Shown here piece by piece: positions 24,809-34,294 of a stretch of 64,000 bases of DNA. The stretch is taken from the NCBI GenBank assembly GCA_035403465.1, contig DAONFG010000009.1:1-64000 (forward strand), in the 5' to 3' direction. Each line of letters starts with the position of its first letter. Position 1 is the first letter of the stretch. The translations under genes and the position numbers were made by a program. This DNA comes from JAAYBQ01 sp035403465 (GTDB lineage: Bacteria; Spirochaetota; UBA4802; UBA5550). The notes below the pieces were generated by a model that saw only the letters and a program-made list of their open reading frames with translations, was not told the DNA's origin and did not search any database.

Positions 24809-26464
24809 ATGACTAAGGGCATGTTTTACAAAACAATTTTTATTATCGCTATTATTGCGCTATCGGTTCTTCTGATACTTCCTACTGTAGGAACCAAGAA
24901 GATGGAGATCACACTCACGGACGCGGCTACTGCCGGAAATATTGAAACTATCAGGAAAAAGTTTTCTGAAGGCGGGTACAAGTTCACAGAAAAAGGCAAA
25001 GTGCTTACTGTTGAGGGCAGAAATATTACTGATGCCATTATGAATGAAATGAAAACATTTGACGGTGTTGCAGATGCGAAAATTCTGAAGCACTGGGTCG
25101 AAAGAGTTTTCCTGGCTAAAAAAATAAATCTCGGGCTTGACCTCCAGGGTGGAATGTATCTTTCCCTCCAGGCGAATTTTGACGGTATTGAGAAAAAAAT
25201 AGGACGTACTCTTACCGAAGCAGACAAGACCGAAATTACCCAGCAGGCGCTCGAACTTCTCAGAAACAGGATAGACAAGTTTGGTGTTTCCGAACCCTCA
25301 ATAAGGCCAAGGGGTAACGAGGCGATCGAAATCCAGCTTCCGGGTGTTAAGGATCCGGCTGGAGTCAAGAAGGCAATAGGTACCACAGGAAGTCTTGAAT
25401 ACAGGCTCGTTGATGACAAATATACTGAAGCAGCAGCCATGTGGTTTAAAAATAATTACAAGGATAAACAGATTTCTGATGATCCGGAGGCACAGAAGAC
25501 CCTGCTGGATGAAATATCAAAAGCTGTAGCGCTTCCTGATACTATGGAAATGCTCTTCTTCTGGGAGAGGGACAAAAATACTGGTGTTATAAAGCCGTTG
25601 TATCCCATGGCTCTGCTGAAAGAGATCGCCGTAAAAGGTACGGATATAAAAGAAGCAACAGTGGACAGGGACGAGATGCAGCAGATAGTTGTTGCATTCA
25701 AGACCACACCGGAAGGTGCAAGTAAATTTGCCCAGGCAACTGCTCCCGAGAATAAAGGTAAGAAGCTGGCAATAGTACTGGATAACAAAATCAGGAACGC
25801 TCCGCATATCAATGAGACAATTTCATCCGGAGCAGGTAATATAAGCGGTGGTTTCGCATATGATGAAGCCATGACCCTCGCGAGGATTATCAAGGAGGGT
25901 GCACTTCCTGTTGACCTGAAAATAGTTGAGGAAAGAACAGTCGGTCCGTCACTGGGACAGGATTCGATAGAAGCCGGCGTGAAGGCATTTGCCATAGGTC
26001 TTATAGGTATATTTATCTTTTCGCTTGCATATTACAAACTGGGCGGTCTGTTTGCTGACATAGGGCTGATACTCAATATCATATTTGTACTGGCGATTCT
26101 CTCACTCCTGGGTTTTACCCTGACACTGCCGGGTATTGCGGGATTCCTTCTTTCAACAGCAATGGCTGTTGATGCCAATGTCCTTATCTACGAGAGGATC
26201 AAGGAGGAGCTTAAAAAGGGTAAGAGCATCAGGATTGCCATCATAAATGGTTTTGACAGGGCGTTCTGGACAATATTCGACTCCAACCTTACAACGCTTC
26301 TTGCAGCATTTATCCTGTTCCAGTACGGTACAGGGCCAATCAAGGGATTTGCTGTTACACTCTTTGTGGGTATCATAGTGAGTATGTTTGTAGCTCTCTA
26401 TGTGACACGTTTTGTTTACGAGCTGATCTCTCTGAATAAAAAAATGAAGAAACTGAGCTTATAA
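24809..26464 (+). CDS. secD: protein translocase subunit SecD
   Basis: A 551-residue RND-superfamily membrane protein that uses the proton gradient to pull exported proteins into the periplasm. Visible parts are the first helix (about 8-25), NLGLDLQGGMYLSLQ at the start of the P1 domain, RIDKFGVSEPSIRPRGNEAIEIQLPGVKDP, GTTGSLEYR, and after a large periplasmic head the C-terminal block of five helices beginning AFAIGLIGIFIFSLAYY, with the AMAVDANVLIYERIKEE motif. It directly precedes secF. Confidence 0.96.
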   Translation: MTKGMFYKTIFIIAIIALSVLLILPTVGTKKMEITLTDAATAGNIETIRKKFSEGGYKFTEKGKVLTVEGRNITDAIMNEMKTFDGVADAKILKHWVERVFLAKKINLGLDLQGGMYLSLQANFDGIEKKIGRTLTEADKTEITQQALELLRNRIDKFGVSEPSIRPRGNEAIEIQLPGVKDPAGVKKAIGTTGSLEYRLVDDKYTEAAAMWFKNNYKDKQISDDPEAQKTLLDEISKAVALPDTMEMLFFWERDKNTGVIKPLYPMALLKEIAVKGTDIKEATVDRDEMQQIVVAFKTTPEGASKFAQATAPENKGKKLAIVLDNKIRNAPHINETISSGAGNISGGFAYDEAMTLARIIKEGALPVDLKIVEERTVGPSLGQDSIEAGVKAFAIGLIGIFIFSLAYYKLGGLFADIGLILNIIFVLAILSLLGFTLTLPGIAGFLLSTAMAVDANVLIYERIKEELKKGKSIRIAIINGFDRAFWTIFDSNLTTLLAAFILFQYGTGPIKGFAVTLFVGIIVSMFVALYVTRFVYELISLNKKMKKLSL

Positions 26465-26475
26465 GGAGAAGGATT

Positions 26476-27660
26476 TTGGAAAGGACTATTAATTTTCTTA
26501 AATATAAAAACTGGATATTCATATTTACCTGGGTGTTTATCGCTGTTCTCCTTGTGCTGACAATGCTCAGGGGCGGCTTTGTCTGGGGAATAGATTTTGT
26601 CGGCGGCCATAAAATTATCGCCAGTTTCGAGGACAAAAATGTTAACGAGGGCGTTATAAGAACTCTTCTTAAGGATTTTAACCCGACAGTTCAGCAGGTT
26701 GGTGATCCATCCAAGAATGAATACATAATAACAACCAAACTGGAAACTGCAGATAAGAATAAGGACGGGGTTGCTTCAACAAGCACCTGTCTTATCAAAG
26801 ATGATCTCCTGAAAAGGACCCTTTTTGAAAAGTATCCCCTGGTTTCATTTGTAAATATCGAAAACGGGGTTGATCAGGACTCTTACAGGATTACTGCTCA
26901 GTTCAAGGATAGCTCGGCAAATGAAGCATCAATAAAAGATGCACTGAATGCCTACAATGTTACTGTTCAGAGATCAGCTAATCAGTCAATTAATGAATAT
27001 ATAATAATGGCGAGTTTTACCCAGAAAGATAAGACAGGCAGCCAGGTTGCTGCGGGGTATATCGGCCAGTGTGGTCTTGAACATCTTAAACTTGCGTTGG
27101 GGCAAAAATATTCAGGTGTTCATATTGAAAGCGAGGAGACTGTTGGTCCTGCAATAGGAGAATATCTCCGGAAGTCGGCGTGGAAACTTACCCTCATGGC
27201 CATAATCCTCATGTCTATTTACCTTGCTTTCAGGTTCGAGTTCAAGTATTCGGTCGGAGGTATGGTTTCTCTTATTCATGACATGATAATCTCAATTGCA
27301 TTCTGCGGAGTTATGGGCATAGAATTTGACATACAGATTCTTGCGGCACTGCTTACTCTATACGGCTATTCCATTAACGATACTATTGTTATTTTTGACA
27401 GGATCAGGGAGACAAACCAGCTTAAGTCGAAGATTACTTTTGCAGATGTTATCAACAAGGCGATCACCCAGACTTTATCAAGGACAATACTGACAGGTGT
27501 GACAACACTCTTCGCCCTGCTTGTTCTCTTCCTTGTGGGAGGTGAGGCTCTTCATAATTTTGCTTTTGTAATGCTTTTCGGTATTATTATAGGAACCTAT
27601 TCGTCCGTATATGTTGCTTCTCCTGTTGTTCTCTGGTGGGAAAAGTGGAGGAGCAGATAA
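26476..27660 (+). CDS. secF: protein translocase subunit SecF with a duplicated periplasmic domain
   Basis: A 394-residue partner of SecD, about 70 longer than the usual SecF. The start is TTG at 26476 behind AAGGAGAAGG. After the first helix (about 12-30) and GIDFVGG, the periplasmic segment occurs twice: residues about 46-134 and 137-225. Pairs include SFEDKNVNEGVIRTLLKDFN with QFKDSSANEASIKDALNAYN, then NEYIITTKL with NEYIIMASF. Only the second copy ends in the normal EETVGPAIGEYLRKSAW joint to helix 2. The C-terminal five helices with YSINDTIVIFDRIRE are normal. The extra domain is the odd feature. Confidence 0.93.
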   Translation: MERTINFLKYKNWIFIFTWVFIAVLLVLTMLRGGFVWGIDFVGGHKIIASFEDKNVNEGVIRTLLKDFNPTVQQVGDPSKNEYIITTKLETADKNKDGVASTSTCLIKDDLLKRTLFEKYPLVSFVNIENGVDQDSYRITAQFKDSSANEASIKDALNAYNVTVQRSANQSINEYIIMASFTQKDKTGSQVAAGYIGQCGLEHLKLALGQKYSGVHIESEETVGPAIGEYLRKSAWKLTLMAIILMSIYLAFRFEFKYSVGGMVSLIHDMIISIAFCGVMGIEFDIQILAALLTLYGYSINDTIVIFDRIRETNQLKSKITFADVINKAITQTLSRTILTGVTTLFALLVLFLVGGEALHNFAFVMLFGIIIGTYSSVYVASPVVLWWEKWRSR

Positions 27661-28592
27661 CCTCACTTTTGTCCGGGTTGCACTTTGCTGACCCGGACAG
27701 GCAGATAAGACCTGCTAAAACAGGTCTTATTCCAGCTTTAATTCTTTCATTTCTGTTTCTTGCCATCAGTATTCATGCCGCATCAGATCAAACTGATAAT
27801 TACTCGCCTGAAAAGATTCTCCTGTTCACTGGGTACCTTGTTGAAAAAGGTGAATACTACCGTGCATGGACGGAACTCCGCAGGCTTGAAAGTTATTACC
27901 CGGGATATATATCCAGGGAAAACTTTGATGTTACAGCCCTGTACCTTATGTATAAAGGGAAAAGATATGCTGAAATCCCTGAATTTGTTTCAGGGAAAGA
28001 TGCAGGATGCGCTGCCGGCATTATCGTAACTGACAGCTTCATCATGCTCGGCGATTACAATTCGGGATTTTCATATGCTGAAAAATACAGCGCGGTTTGT
28101 TCTGATGATATGCTTTCTGAGTTTTATTCCAGGCGTAAGGCATATATTTCAATTGCGACAGGGGATATTTATAAAGATGGTATTCTAAAGCCTGAACTTT
28201 CAGGGTACAGGGAGCTTATACAGTACAGGGATAGAATGCATGACACAAGGAAGTCACCGGCGCTTGCCGCACTTCTGGGAGTCTTCCCCGGGGCAGGATA
28301 CATATATTCCGGCGATGAAGGCACGGGTTTTGTTGCAATGACAGTTATTGCCGTTTTCGGTGCTGTCACATACGGTTCATACGAAAACGGGATTGAGCCG
28401 CTTGCCATACTTTCAGGCGCAGTGACACTCTTTTTTTACGGCGGAAACATTGCAGGCGGGTATCTTGAAGCAAAGAAGTATAATACGGTTATAGATCATA
28501 TGATTGAAAAAAAGGCCAGGAGCGTACTTGCCCTTGACAATGACATTGACAGGATTTATATACGGTTCGGTATAAGCTCAAATGGAAAATAA
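27636..28592 (+). CDS. unknown exported/membrane protein with C-terminal membrane hairpin
   Basis: Family not recognised. Up to 318 residues, overlapping the end of secF. A GGAGGAG site at 27647-27653 suggests the true start may be the TTG at 27669 rather than the GTG codons at 27636 or 27645. There is a signal/anchor segment (LIPALILSFLFLAISIHAA), a helical TPR-like middle (GEYYRAWTELRRLESYYPGY), then SPALAALLGVFPGAGYIYSGDEGTG and two hydrophobic helices, a pattern seen in DUF5683/TM2-like proteins. It ends 11 bases inside ribD. Position suggests an envelope role linked to SecDF. Confidence 0.65.
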   Translation: MGKVEEQITSLLSGLHFADPDRQIRPAKTGLIPALILSFLFLAISIHAASDQTDNYSPEKILLFTGYLVEKGEYYRAWTELRRLESYYPGYISRENFDVTALYLMYKGKRYAEIPEFVSGKDAGCAAGIIVTDSFIMLGDYNSGFSYAEKYSAVCSDDMLSEFYSRRKAYISIATGDIYKDGILKPELSGYRELIQYRDRMHDTRKSPALAALLGVFPGAGYIYSGDEGTGFVAMTVIAVFGAVTYGSYENGIEPLAILSGAVTLFFYGGNIAGGYLEAKKYNTVIDHMIEKKARSVLALDNDIDRIYIRFGISSNGK

Positions 28593-29808
28593 AAAAAAAT
28601 TCATGCGCAGGGCATGCGAAATTGCTTTCAGCAGGATGGGACATACGTCGCCTAACCCTGCGGTAGGCGCTGTTATTGTTAAAAATGGAAACATCGCAGG
28701 CGAGGGAGGCACAGGTCCGTACGGCTCTGATCATGCAGAGGTGCGTGCGATTAAGGACGCAAAGTGCAGAAACGCTGATCTGGAGGGCGCGGAGATATTT
28801 GTTTCACTTGAGCCGTGCAGTCATTACGGTAAGACCCCGCCGTGCACCGAGGCCATAATCAGCTCGGGGATTAAAAAAGTTTATGTGCCGCTGCTTGACC
28901 CGAATCCGCTTGTGTCCGGGAAGGGTATCCGCAGGCTTGCTGAGGCCGGCATTGAAGTAGAAGTAATGCACCAGTCCGCCGCTATGGCCTCGGACCTGCT
29001 CAGGGGATTTAAGAAGTATATTCTCCGGGGAGAACCCTACATCATCAATAAATGTGCAATGACACTTGACGGAAGAATCGCCACATCGACGGGTGATTCA
29101 AAATGGATATCCAACGATTATTCCAGGTTGCTTGCCCACAGGTTAAGGAGCGTATGTGATGCGGTCATCATAGGGAAAAATACATTTGCCACCGACAATC
29201 CGTCGCTTGGTGTGCGTTTTGGCGACTTTGGAGATGATGTAAAGAATTACATGAAATCTGGTCATGCAGAGTTCTCGGGAAGGCGGAATTTTTTTATTGA
29301 ACAGCTTATCACATCAGAGGACCAAAGCCCGGTTGATCCCCTGCGGGTACTTGCTGGTATGCCCTCTTCTATTCCTGAAAACTGCAATTTTACCAAGGAT
29401 GATAATTATGTTATAATTACAGGCCGTGATGATCTTCAAAAGAAGGTTTCTGGAAACAGCGGATTGAAAGATCGGGTTGCCGGACTTAATATTGTCACAG
29501 GTGATTTCAACACGCGGGACGAGGAAATTATTTTTATCATGAATTACCTGAAAGGGCGTGGCGTTATGTCTGCACTTCTTGAGGGCGGTGCGGGTGTAAA
29601 CGGATCATTCCTGGATGCAGGGGCAACTGACCAGTTTATATATAACATTGCTCCCATGATACTTGGCAGCGGGCTGCCGTCGGTTAATGCTGCGGAAAAA
29701 AGCAGTATATCGCAATCGCTGCAGCTCCATGATATAACTTCTGTTATGCTTAAAGGGGATGTCCTTTTCTGCGGGTACAGGGAACAATATAATTTTGAGA
29801 TGATGTGA
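28582..29808 (+). CDS. ribD: bifunctional riboflavin deaminase/reductase
   Basis: A 408-residue enzyme of flavin synthesis. The N-terminal deaminase (about 1-145) shows the zinc site HAEVRAI and EPCSHYGKTPPC. The C-terminal reductase (about 150-408) shows CAMTLDGRIATSTGDSKWIS, RSVCDAVIIGKNTFATDNPSL and LLEGGAGVNGSFL. It acts on the diaminopyrimidine phosphate after GTP cyclohydrolase II. The length is a little above the E. coli RibD (367) because of an insert around 215-270. It overlaps the preceding gene by 11 bases and is followed 7 bases later by riboflavin synthase. Confidence 0.95.
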   Translation: MENKKKFMRRACEIAFSRMGHTSPNPAVGAVIVKNGNIAGEGGTGPYGSDHAEVRAIKDAKCRNADLEGAEIFVSLEPCSHYGKTPPCTEAIISSGIKKVYVPLLDPNPLVSGKGIRRLAEAGIEVEVMHQSAAMASDLLRGFKKYILRGEPYIINKCAMTLDGRIATSTGDSKWISNDYSRLLAHRLRSVCDAVIIGKNTFATDNPSLGVRFGDFGDDVKNYMKSGHAEFSGRRNFFIEQLITSEDQSPVDPLRVLAGMPSSIPENCNFTKDDNYVIITGRDDLQKKVSGNSGLKDRVAGLNIVTGDFNTRDEEIIFIMNYLKGRGVMSALLEGGAGVNGSFLDAGATDQFIYNIAPMILGSGLPSVNAAEKSSISQSLQLHDITSVMLKGDVLFCGYREQYNFEMM

Positions 29809-29815
29809 GGTTTAT

Positions 29816-30484
29816 GTGTTTACCGGACTAATAGAGGAGACGGGTTCTGTCGCGGGACTCAGGAGTTCAGGCGAGGGAAAACTGCTGACTGTGAATGCAT
29901 CCGCTGTACTTGAAGGGACAAGAATCGGTGATTCAATCTCGATTAACGGCGCATGCCAGACTGTTACAGAGATGCAGCCGGGGTCATTCACTGTTTTTGT
30001 TTCACGTGTGACGCTGGATGTCACCACCCTGGGAAGTTTCAAACAGGGTCTAACGGTTAATCTTGAAAGGGCCCTGACCCTTACTACAAGGCTGGGAGGG
30101 CATATCGTCCAGGGTCACGTTGATTTTACCGGTCGGATACTTTCTGTTAAAAAGGATTCCATGGGCGTTGAGATAGATGTTGCGGTTGATCCTGCTAAGA
30201 TGAAGCATATAGTGAAAAAAGGATCGATAGCCGCTGATGGTATTTCACTCACTGTTGTTGAGACCGGAGATTCATGGTTCAGGCTCTACCTGATACCTGA
30301 AACGCTGGATAAGACCAATATCGGGCTCTGGAAAACCGGGACGATAATAAACGTTGAAACGGATATCCTGGCAAAATACATAGAGAAAATGCTCGTGTTC
30401 GGCAAGTCCGGATTTGAGGATGACTCCAGAACTTCAAGTGACGCCGGAATCATGGCAAAACTCACAGAGGGAGGTTACCTCTGA
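29816..30484 (+). CDS. ribE: riboflavin synthase, alpha subunit
   Basis: A 222-residue enzyme that dismutates two 6,7-dimethyl-8-ribityllumazine to riboflavin. The protein starts at GTG (MFTGLIEETGSV) behind GTGAGG. The two lumazine-binding repeats are visible: ISINGACQTV with FTVFVSRVTLDVTTLG, and IAADGISLTVVETGDSWFRLYLIPETLDKT. HIVQGHVDFTG joins them. It ends in a 10-base overlap with the convergent oxidoreductase gene. ribBA and ribH are not in the window. Confidence 0.95.
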   Translation: MFTGLIEETGSVAGLRSSGEGKLLTVNASAVLEGTRIGDSISINGACQTVTEMQPGSFTVFVSRVTLDVTTLGSFKQGLTVNLERALTLTTRLGGHIVQGHVDFTGRILSVKKDSMGVEIDVAVDPAKMKHIVKKGSIAADGISLTVVETGDSWFRLYLIPETLDKTNIGLWKTGTIINVETDILAKYIEKMLVFGKSGFEDDSRTSSDAGIMAKLTEGGYL

Positions 30485-31563
30485 CCGAGGCTGAAAATCT
30501 TTTTAATATTTATACTTCCGGGACTGACCGGGAATTTTACTTTCTTCCCTGTATATGAGGAGTGATAAATCCCGTGTATAACCTCCAGTGACCTGTAACC
30601 GTCTGTCAGGGTTGAATCGCATGCCGCCTGTTTCCCGTTGTAGATCCGCCTGACATTCCTGTACAGCTCCGTGAAGCAGTTATTCAGTTTTACCGGAGGA
30701 AATTTTACCTCGCACAGATCGTTGAACCCGCTGTACATGGATGACTTTTTGTATTTGAAAAGCCTGTTGCAGCCGTTACCAATTATGATTTTTCCTTCAG
30801 TACCCCAGATTTCAAGCTCAAAGAGAAAATACTTGCGTCCGCCGCCCGCCTCGAGAAAAATATCTATGCCTGAAACTGTCTTCAGCCAGGCCGTGGCAGA
30901 GTCCTCGTATCCATTCTGCCTTTCGATGCGGCTGAATGATCCTGTGGCGTTATCTATATCGCCGAAGAAAAACCTGAGGATATCGACAAGGTGAGTGCCG
31001 TCATGAAGAAGAGGGCCGCCGCCCTCCAGTATTGACGAACTGCCCCCGTATCTTCCTGTGTGCATCCTCGCATTTACGCTTATGACCCTGCCGATCACCC
31101 CCTGTCCGATCATGCTCCTGACCTTGCGGTACCTGCTGTCAAAGCGCCGTTCGTGATTTACAATTACTGTGGAGCCATGTTCCCGTGCTTTTCTGATTAA
31201 TCTTTCAGCTTCAGCCAGTGAGTGAGAAACCGGTTTTTCAAGGACAATTAATTTGACCCCGCTCTCTATTGCATCGGCTGCGATCTTTGAGTGCGTGTCG
31301 GTCCATGTGGAGATTATGGCAATGTCTGGTTTCGAAGAGTTGAGAAGACTGCGGTAATCCGTAAAGCATGAGTCTGAATCAATACCCGAGGCGATTCTGA
31401 AAAGGGCAAGGCGTTCAGGATTTGTGTCGCAGGCTGATGTTATTTTTAGTCCGGCAGAAAGAGCACCGCCGAAGTGGGTACAGGGCTTTCTTCTAAGCAG
31501 ATCCTGTTCGAGGAGAAATGCAATCCTTCCGCATCCGATGATGCTGCAAAGGGGTGTTTTCAT
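30475..31563 (-). CDS. Gfo/Idh/MocA-family NAD(P)-dependent oxidoreductase
   Basis: About 362 residues from the ATG at 31561-31563, one base after the glutamine synthetase stop; a longer frame reaches 31674 but runs inside that gene. The Rossmann segment is CSIIGCGRIAFLLEQD; EKPVSHSLAEAERL is the family EKP motif with the catalytic Lys, followed by NHERRFDSRYRKV and GGPLLHDGTHLVDILRFFFGD, the His/Asp motif. Members act on sugars, inositols or nucleotide sugars; the substrate is unknown. It is presumably co-transcribed with glutamine synthetase. Confidence 0.87.
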   Translation of the reverse strand: MKTPLCSIIGCGRIAFLLEQDLLRRKPCTHFGGALSAGLKITSACDTNPERLALFRIASGIDSDSCFTDYRSLLNSSKPDIAIISTWTDTHSKIAADAIESGVKLIVLEKPVSHSLAEAERLIRKAREHGSTVIVNHERRFDSRYRKVRSMIGQGVIGRVISVNARMHTGRYGGSSSILEGGGPLLHDGTHLVDILRFFFGDIDNATGSFSRIERQNGYEDSATAWLKTVSGIDIFLEAGGGRKYFLFELEIWGTEGKIIIGNGCNRLFKYKKSSMYSGFNDLCEVKFPPVKLNNCFTELYRNVRRIYNGKQAACDSTLTDGYRSLEVIHGIYHSSYTGKKVKFPVSPGSINIKKIFSLGQR

Positions 31564-31564
31564 G

Positions 31565-32875
31565 CTATAAAACCGGGAGATATTTCTGTATTTCGAAGTC
31601 GGTAATAAACCGGTTGAATTCCTCATCTTCGAACATTTTATTCTGGAGGAATTTTTCAAAGAGTACTGTGCCAAGTGTCTCTTTCATGAGGTCGCTGTTT
31701 CTGAATTGGTTAAGTGCGTCATGCATGTGCATGGGAATTGATTTCACTTCATCCAGCCTGTCCTGTTGGATAAGTTTGTCTATGTTTTCAGGGAGCTCAT
31801 ACCTGTTTTCGATGCCTTTAAGTCCTGCTGCGAGCATGACAGAAAAGGCAAGGTAAGGATTGCACGCCGGGTCCGGGTTGCGAAGTTCAATCCGCATTGA
31901 AGCAGGCTTGTCCGGCCTGCTGTTGGGTATCCTTATAAGGGCTGACTGGCTCCTGGTGCTCCAGCTGATTTTTGTAGGTGCCTCGTATCCGCTTGTGAAC
32001 CTTTTATATGAATTGATCCACTGGTTGGTCACGGGTATGAACTCCTCGGCATGTTTAAGGAGTCCTGCTATGAAATAACGGCCGTTTTCAGAAAGGTGGT
32101 ATTCATTCGAAGCATCAAAGAATATATTTTCGTCATCCCTGAATAAAGACTGGTGAACATGAAGACCTGACCCGTTTTGACCGGCGAGCGGCTTGGGCAT
32201 AAACGAGGCATATATGTTATTCATCTGTCCTATCTCTTTAGCCACAACCTTGAATGTCATGATATTGTCCGCTGTTGTAAGCGCGTCTTCATGACGAAGG
32301 TCTATCTCGTGCTGGCTGTTCGCGCCTTCGTGGTGTGATGAGATGACGTTTATTCCCATTTTTTCGAGCGTTAGAACGGTCTGCCGCCTGAAGTCGGATG
32401 CAGCATCAAGAGGCGTATTGTCAAAATACCGGCCATGGTCAAGGGTAAGAGGATTCTCGGAATTTTTAAAGAAGAAGAATTCAATTTCAGGGCCGGTATA
32501 ATATGTGAGTCCCATGGATGTGGCTTTTTTCAGGGTTTTCTTGAGTATGTAGCGTGAATCATTTTCATAAGGGGTCATGTCAATATTGTATATGTCACAG
32601 AACATCCTTGCAACAGAATCCTCTTTGGGCCGCCAGGGGAGTACCTGGAAGGTCGATACATCTGGAAGGGCTATCATTTCCTCTTCGTCTGACCTGATGT
32701 ATCCCTGCAGCGTTGAGCCGTCAAAACGGACGCCCTCATTTAATGCATCTTCAAGCTCGTCAATGGTAATTGCAAAACTCTTCAGAAAACCGAGGATGTC
32801 TGTAAACCAGAGACGGATAAAACGTATTTTGTTATCATGGGCCAGTTTGAGGATGTAATCTTTGTCGTCATTCAT
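31565..32875 (-). CDS. glnA: glutamine synthetase, type I
   Basis: A 436-residue ATP-dependent ammonia ligase making glutamine from glutamate. Visible motifs: FDGSTLQGY (beta-grasp), the metal-ligand region YYTGPEIEFFFF, EGANSQHEIDLR, NGSGLHVHQSLF, APTKISWSTRSQSALIRIP and MRIELRNPDPACNPYLAFSVML. The adenylylation segment (NLYDLP-type Tyr) of enteric GSI-beta enzymes is missing; the region reads ENRYELPENIDKLIQQDRL. It therefore belongs to the GSI-alpha-like, non-adenylylated group and is probably controlled by feedback. A related gamma-glutamyl-amine ligase is less likely given the length and motifs. Confidence 0.87.
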   Translation of the reverse strand: MNDDKDYILKLAHDNKIRFIRLWFTDILGFLKSFAITIDELEDALNEGVRFDGSTLQGYIRSDEEEMIALPDVSTFQVLPWRPKEDSVARMFCDIYNIDMTPYENDSRYILKKTLKKATSMGLTYYTGPEIEFFFFKNSENPLTLDHGRYFDNTPLDAASDFRRQTVLTLEKMGINVISSHHEGANSQHEIDLRHEDALTTADNIMTFKVVAKEIGQMNNIYASFMPKPLAGQNGSGLHVHQSLFRDDENIFFDASNEYHLSENGRYFIAGLLKHAEEFIPVTNQWINSYKRFTSGYEAPTKISWSTRSQSALIRIPNSRPDKPASMRIELRNPDPACNPYLAFSVMLAAGLKGIENRYELPENIDKLIQQDRLDEVKSIPMHMHDALNQFRNSDLMKETLGTVLFEKFLQNKMFEDEEFNRFITDFEIQKYLPVL

Positions 32876-32887
32876 GGCAATACCTCA

Positions 32888-33877
32888 TCACCAGCTTATT
32901 GAGATCAGGAGAATGAAGAGCGCAAGAATTATGACAAATAGTATTACCATAATTATTATGCTCCTGGCGGATGTAGGTGCATCCTCGCTGTCTGATGAAT
33001 CGTATCCGTAAAATCTTGATCCGCGCATGCCTTCCTGTACCATGTCTGTCTTTGGATCGAAAATTTTCAGTTTTATCTGTTTGTCATCCTCGGTGAACAT
33101 CCCGTAAACTCCCGGCATGATCTCCGTGAGAATCTCAACAGGATTATTTTTACCTGCAGTTGATTTTATATCAATAACACTCGCGGGATTAGGCCTGATC
33201 ACGCCTGCCTCGCGAAGGTTGTAAAGGTCAATGTAATAGTTTTCCCTGCTTGTCGCGGGAATAAGTTTTATCATGATCTTGTCGCCGATACGAAGTTCGT
33301 AAATTGGTTTTCCCTTAACCGGCGAGAGAATAGGTTTAACCCGGAGTATTACAGACTGCCTGTCCTTGTCTTCCTCCTCGTTCTCATCGTCATCATCTTC
33401 TTTTTTAGTCTTGCTGCGCTCATCCTTGACCTTCCTGAACTCCTGGCTTGTCACCTCCTGGATGATCGTCTCCATAACCAGGTTTTTATCATGAATTATA
33501 TGGTTGATCAGGTCATAGATTATCAGGTCCATCTGGTCATAATCATAGTTATAAACATAATCGAACAGGAGCTTCATGGTCCTCTGGTCTTCAGAAAGTC
33601 TGGCAAATGAATCCGTAAGTGATGCGGTCATGCTGTTGTTGAAGTTGCCCTTCCACTTCCTGTCTACAATGTGCTCTTCGTATTTTTCCCAGGATGCATG
33701 GGGTTCATAGTCGTACATGTCCGAGTAGGAGGAAACGATGATATGATGCGTATCAAGTTTTTTGTTATTATTGAATATAAGAAGAAAAAGACCGTAGATG
33801 TTGCTGCCGCCTGACTTGAAGCGGCCTTTTACTATCAGGATATTGTCTTCTGAGTGTTGATTTTTTTCAGAGCCCAT
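32888..33877 (-). CDS. uncharacterised tail-anchored protein (possibly DUF4899-like)
   Basis: A 329-residue protein with no signal peptide and a C-terminal transmembrane helix (about 304-327, SIIIMVILFVIILALFILLISISW), so a large cytoplasmic part is anchored at its end. The N-terminal half (ILIVKGRFKSGGSNIYGLFLLIF, then YDQMDLIIYDLINHIIHD) is predicted mixed alpha/beta. An acidic linker DDDDENEEEDKD (about 162-173) separates it from a second domain (VKGKPIYELRIGDKIMIKLIP). From memory it recalls DUF4899 proteins of spirochaetes, not verified. It lies 12 bases upstream of glnA in the same direction. Confidence 0.65.
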   Translation of the reverse strand: MGSEKNQHSEDNILIVKGRFKSGGSNIYGLFLLIFNNNKKLDTHHIIVSSYSDMYDYEPHASWEKYEEHIVDRKWKGNFNNSMTASLTDSFARLSEDQRTMKLLFDYVYNYDYDQMDLIIYDLINHIIHDKNLVMETIIQEVTSQEFRKVKDERSKTKKEDDDDENEEEDKDRQSVILRVKPILSPVKGKPIYELRIGDKIMIKLIPATSRENYYIDLYNLREAGVIRPNPASVIDIKSTAGKNNPVEILTEIMPGVYGMFTEDDKQIKLKIFDPKTDMVQEGMRGSRFYGYDSSDSEDAPTSARSIIIMVILFVIILALFILLISISW

Positions 33878-34294
33878 TTTTCACCGGTTATTTCAATTAC
33901 TTATCAGGAATTAGTTTATTTTCGGCACTTTCCGGTCAGAATCCCGGAAAAACACGCCTGCAGTTATATTAAATGTACCTGCATTCCTGCTTTTCAAGTA
34001 TTGAGTTATGTTATGCTATTGGAACATAATGTCAATATAAAAAGATACTTGTGTGAAAATTATAGGGCCGCACAAAGACCCTGTTTACACCTGCGGGTGC
34101 CGGTTGATGAACGACTCATTTAACTAAAAGAATATGATAAAAGCTGTTTTTGCTGTAAAATGTTGAGGAATTAACGGTGGTTTACATCTGTTTTTATTTA
34201 TGATATATTTATTACAGGACGATAATCAGATCAGAGGGCAGGATATCGCGCCTTTGCTGCATCTATGAGAATTATACCTGTAAGGGGAAAATTA
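33878..34294. promoter_or_regulatory. divergent AT-rich intergenic region
   Basis: A 417-base gap between divergently transcribed membrane-associated genes. No gene is convincing. It must hold promoters for both directions, but I cannot single out a clear -35/-10 pair. A TTGAGT hexamer lies near 34002. Confidence 0.35.

Noticed and set aside
28560..28600. FMN riboswitch before ribD
   Set aside because: ribD overlaps the preceding gene by 11 bases, leaving no leader.
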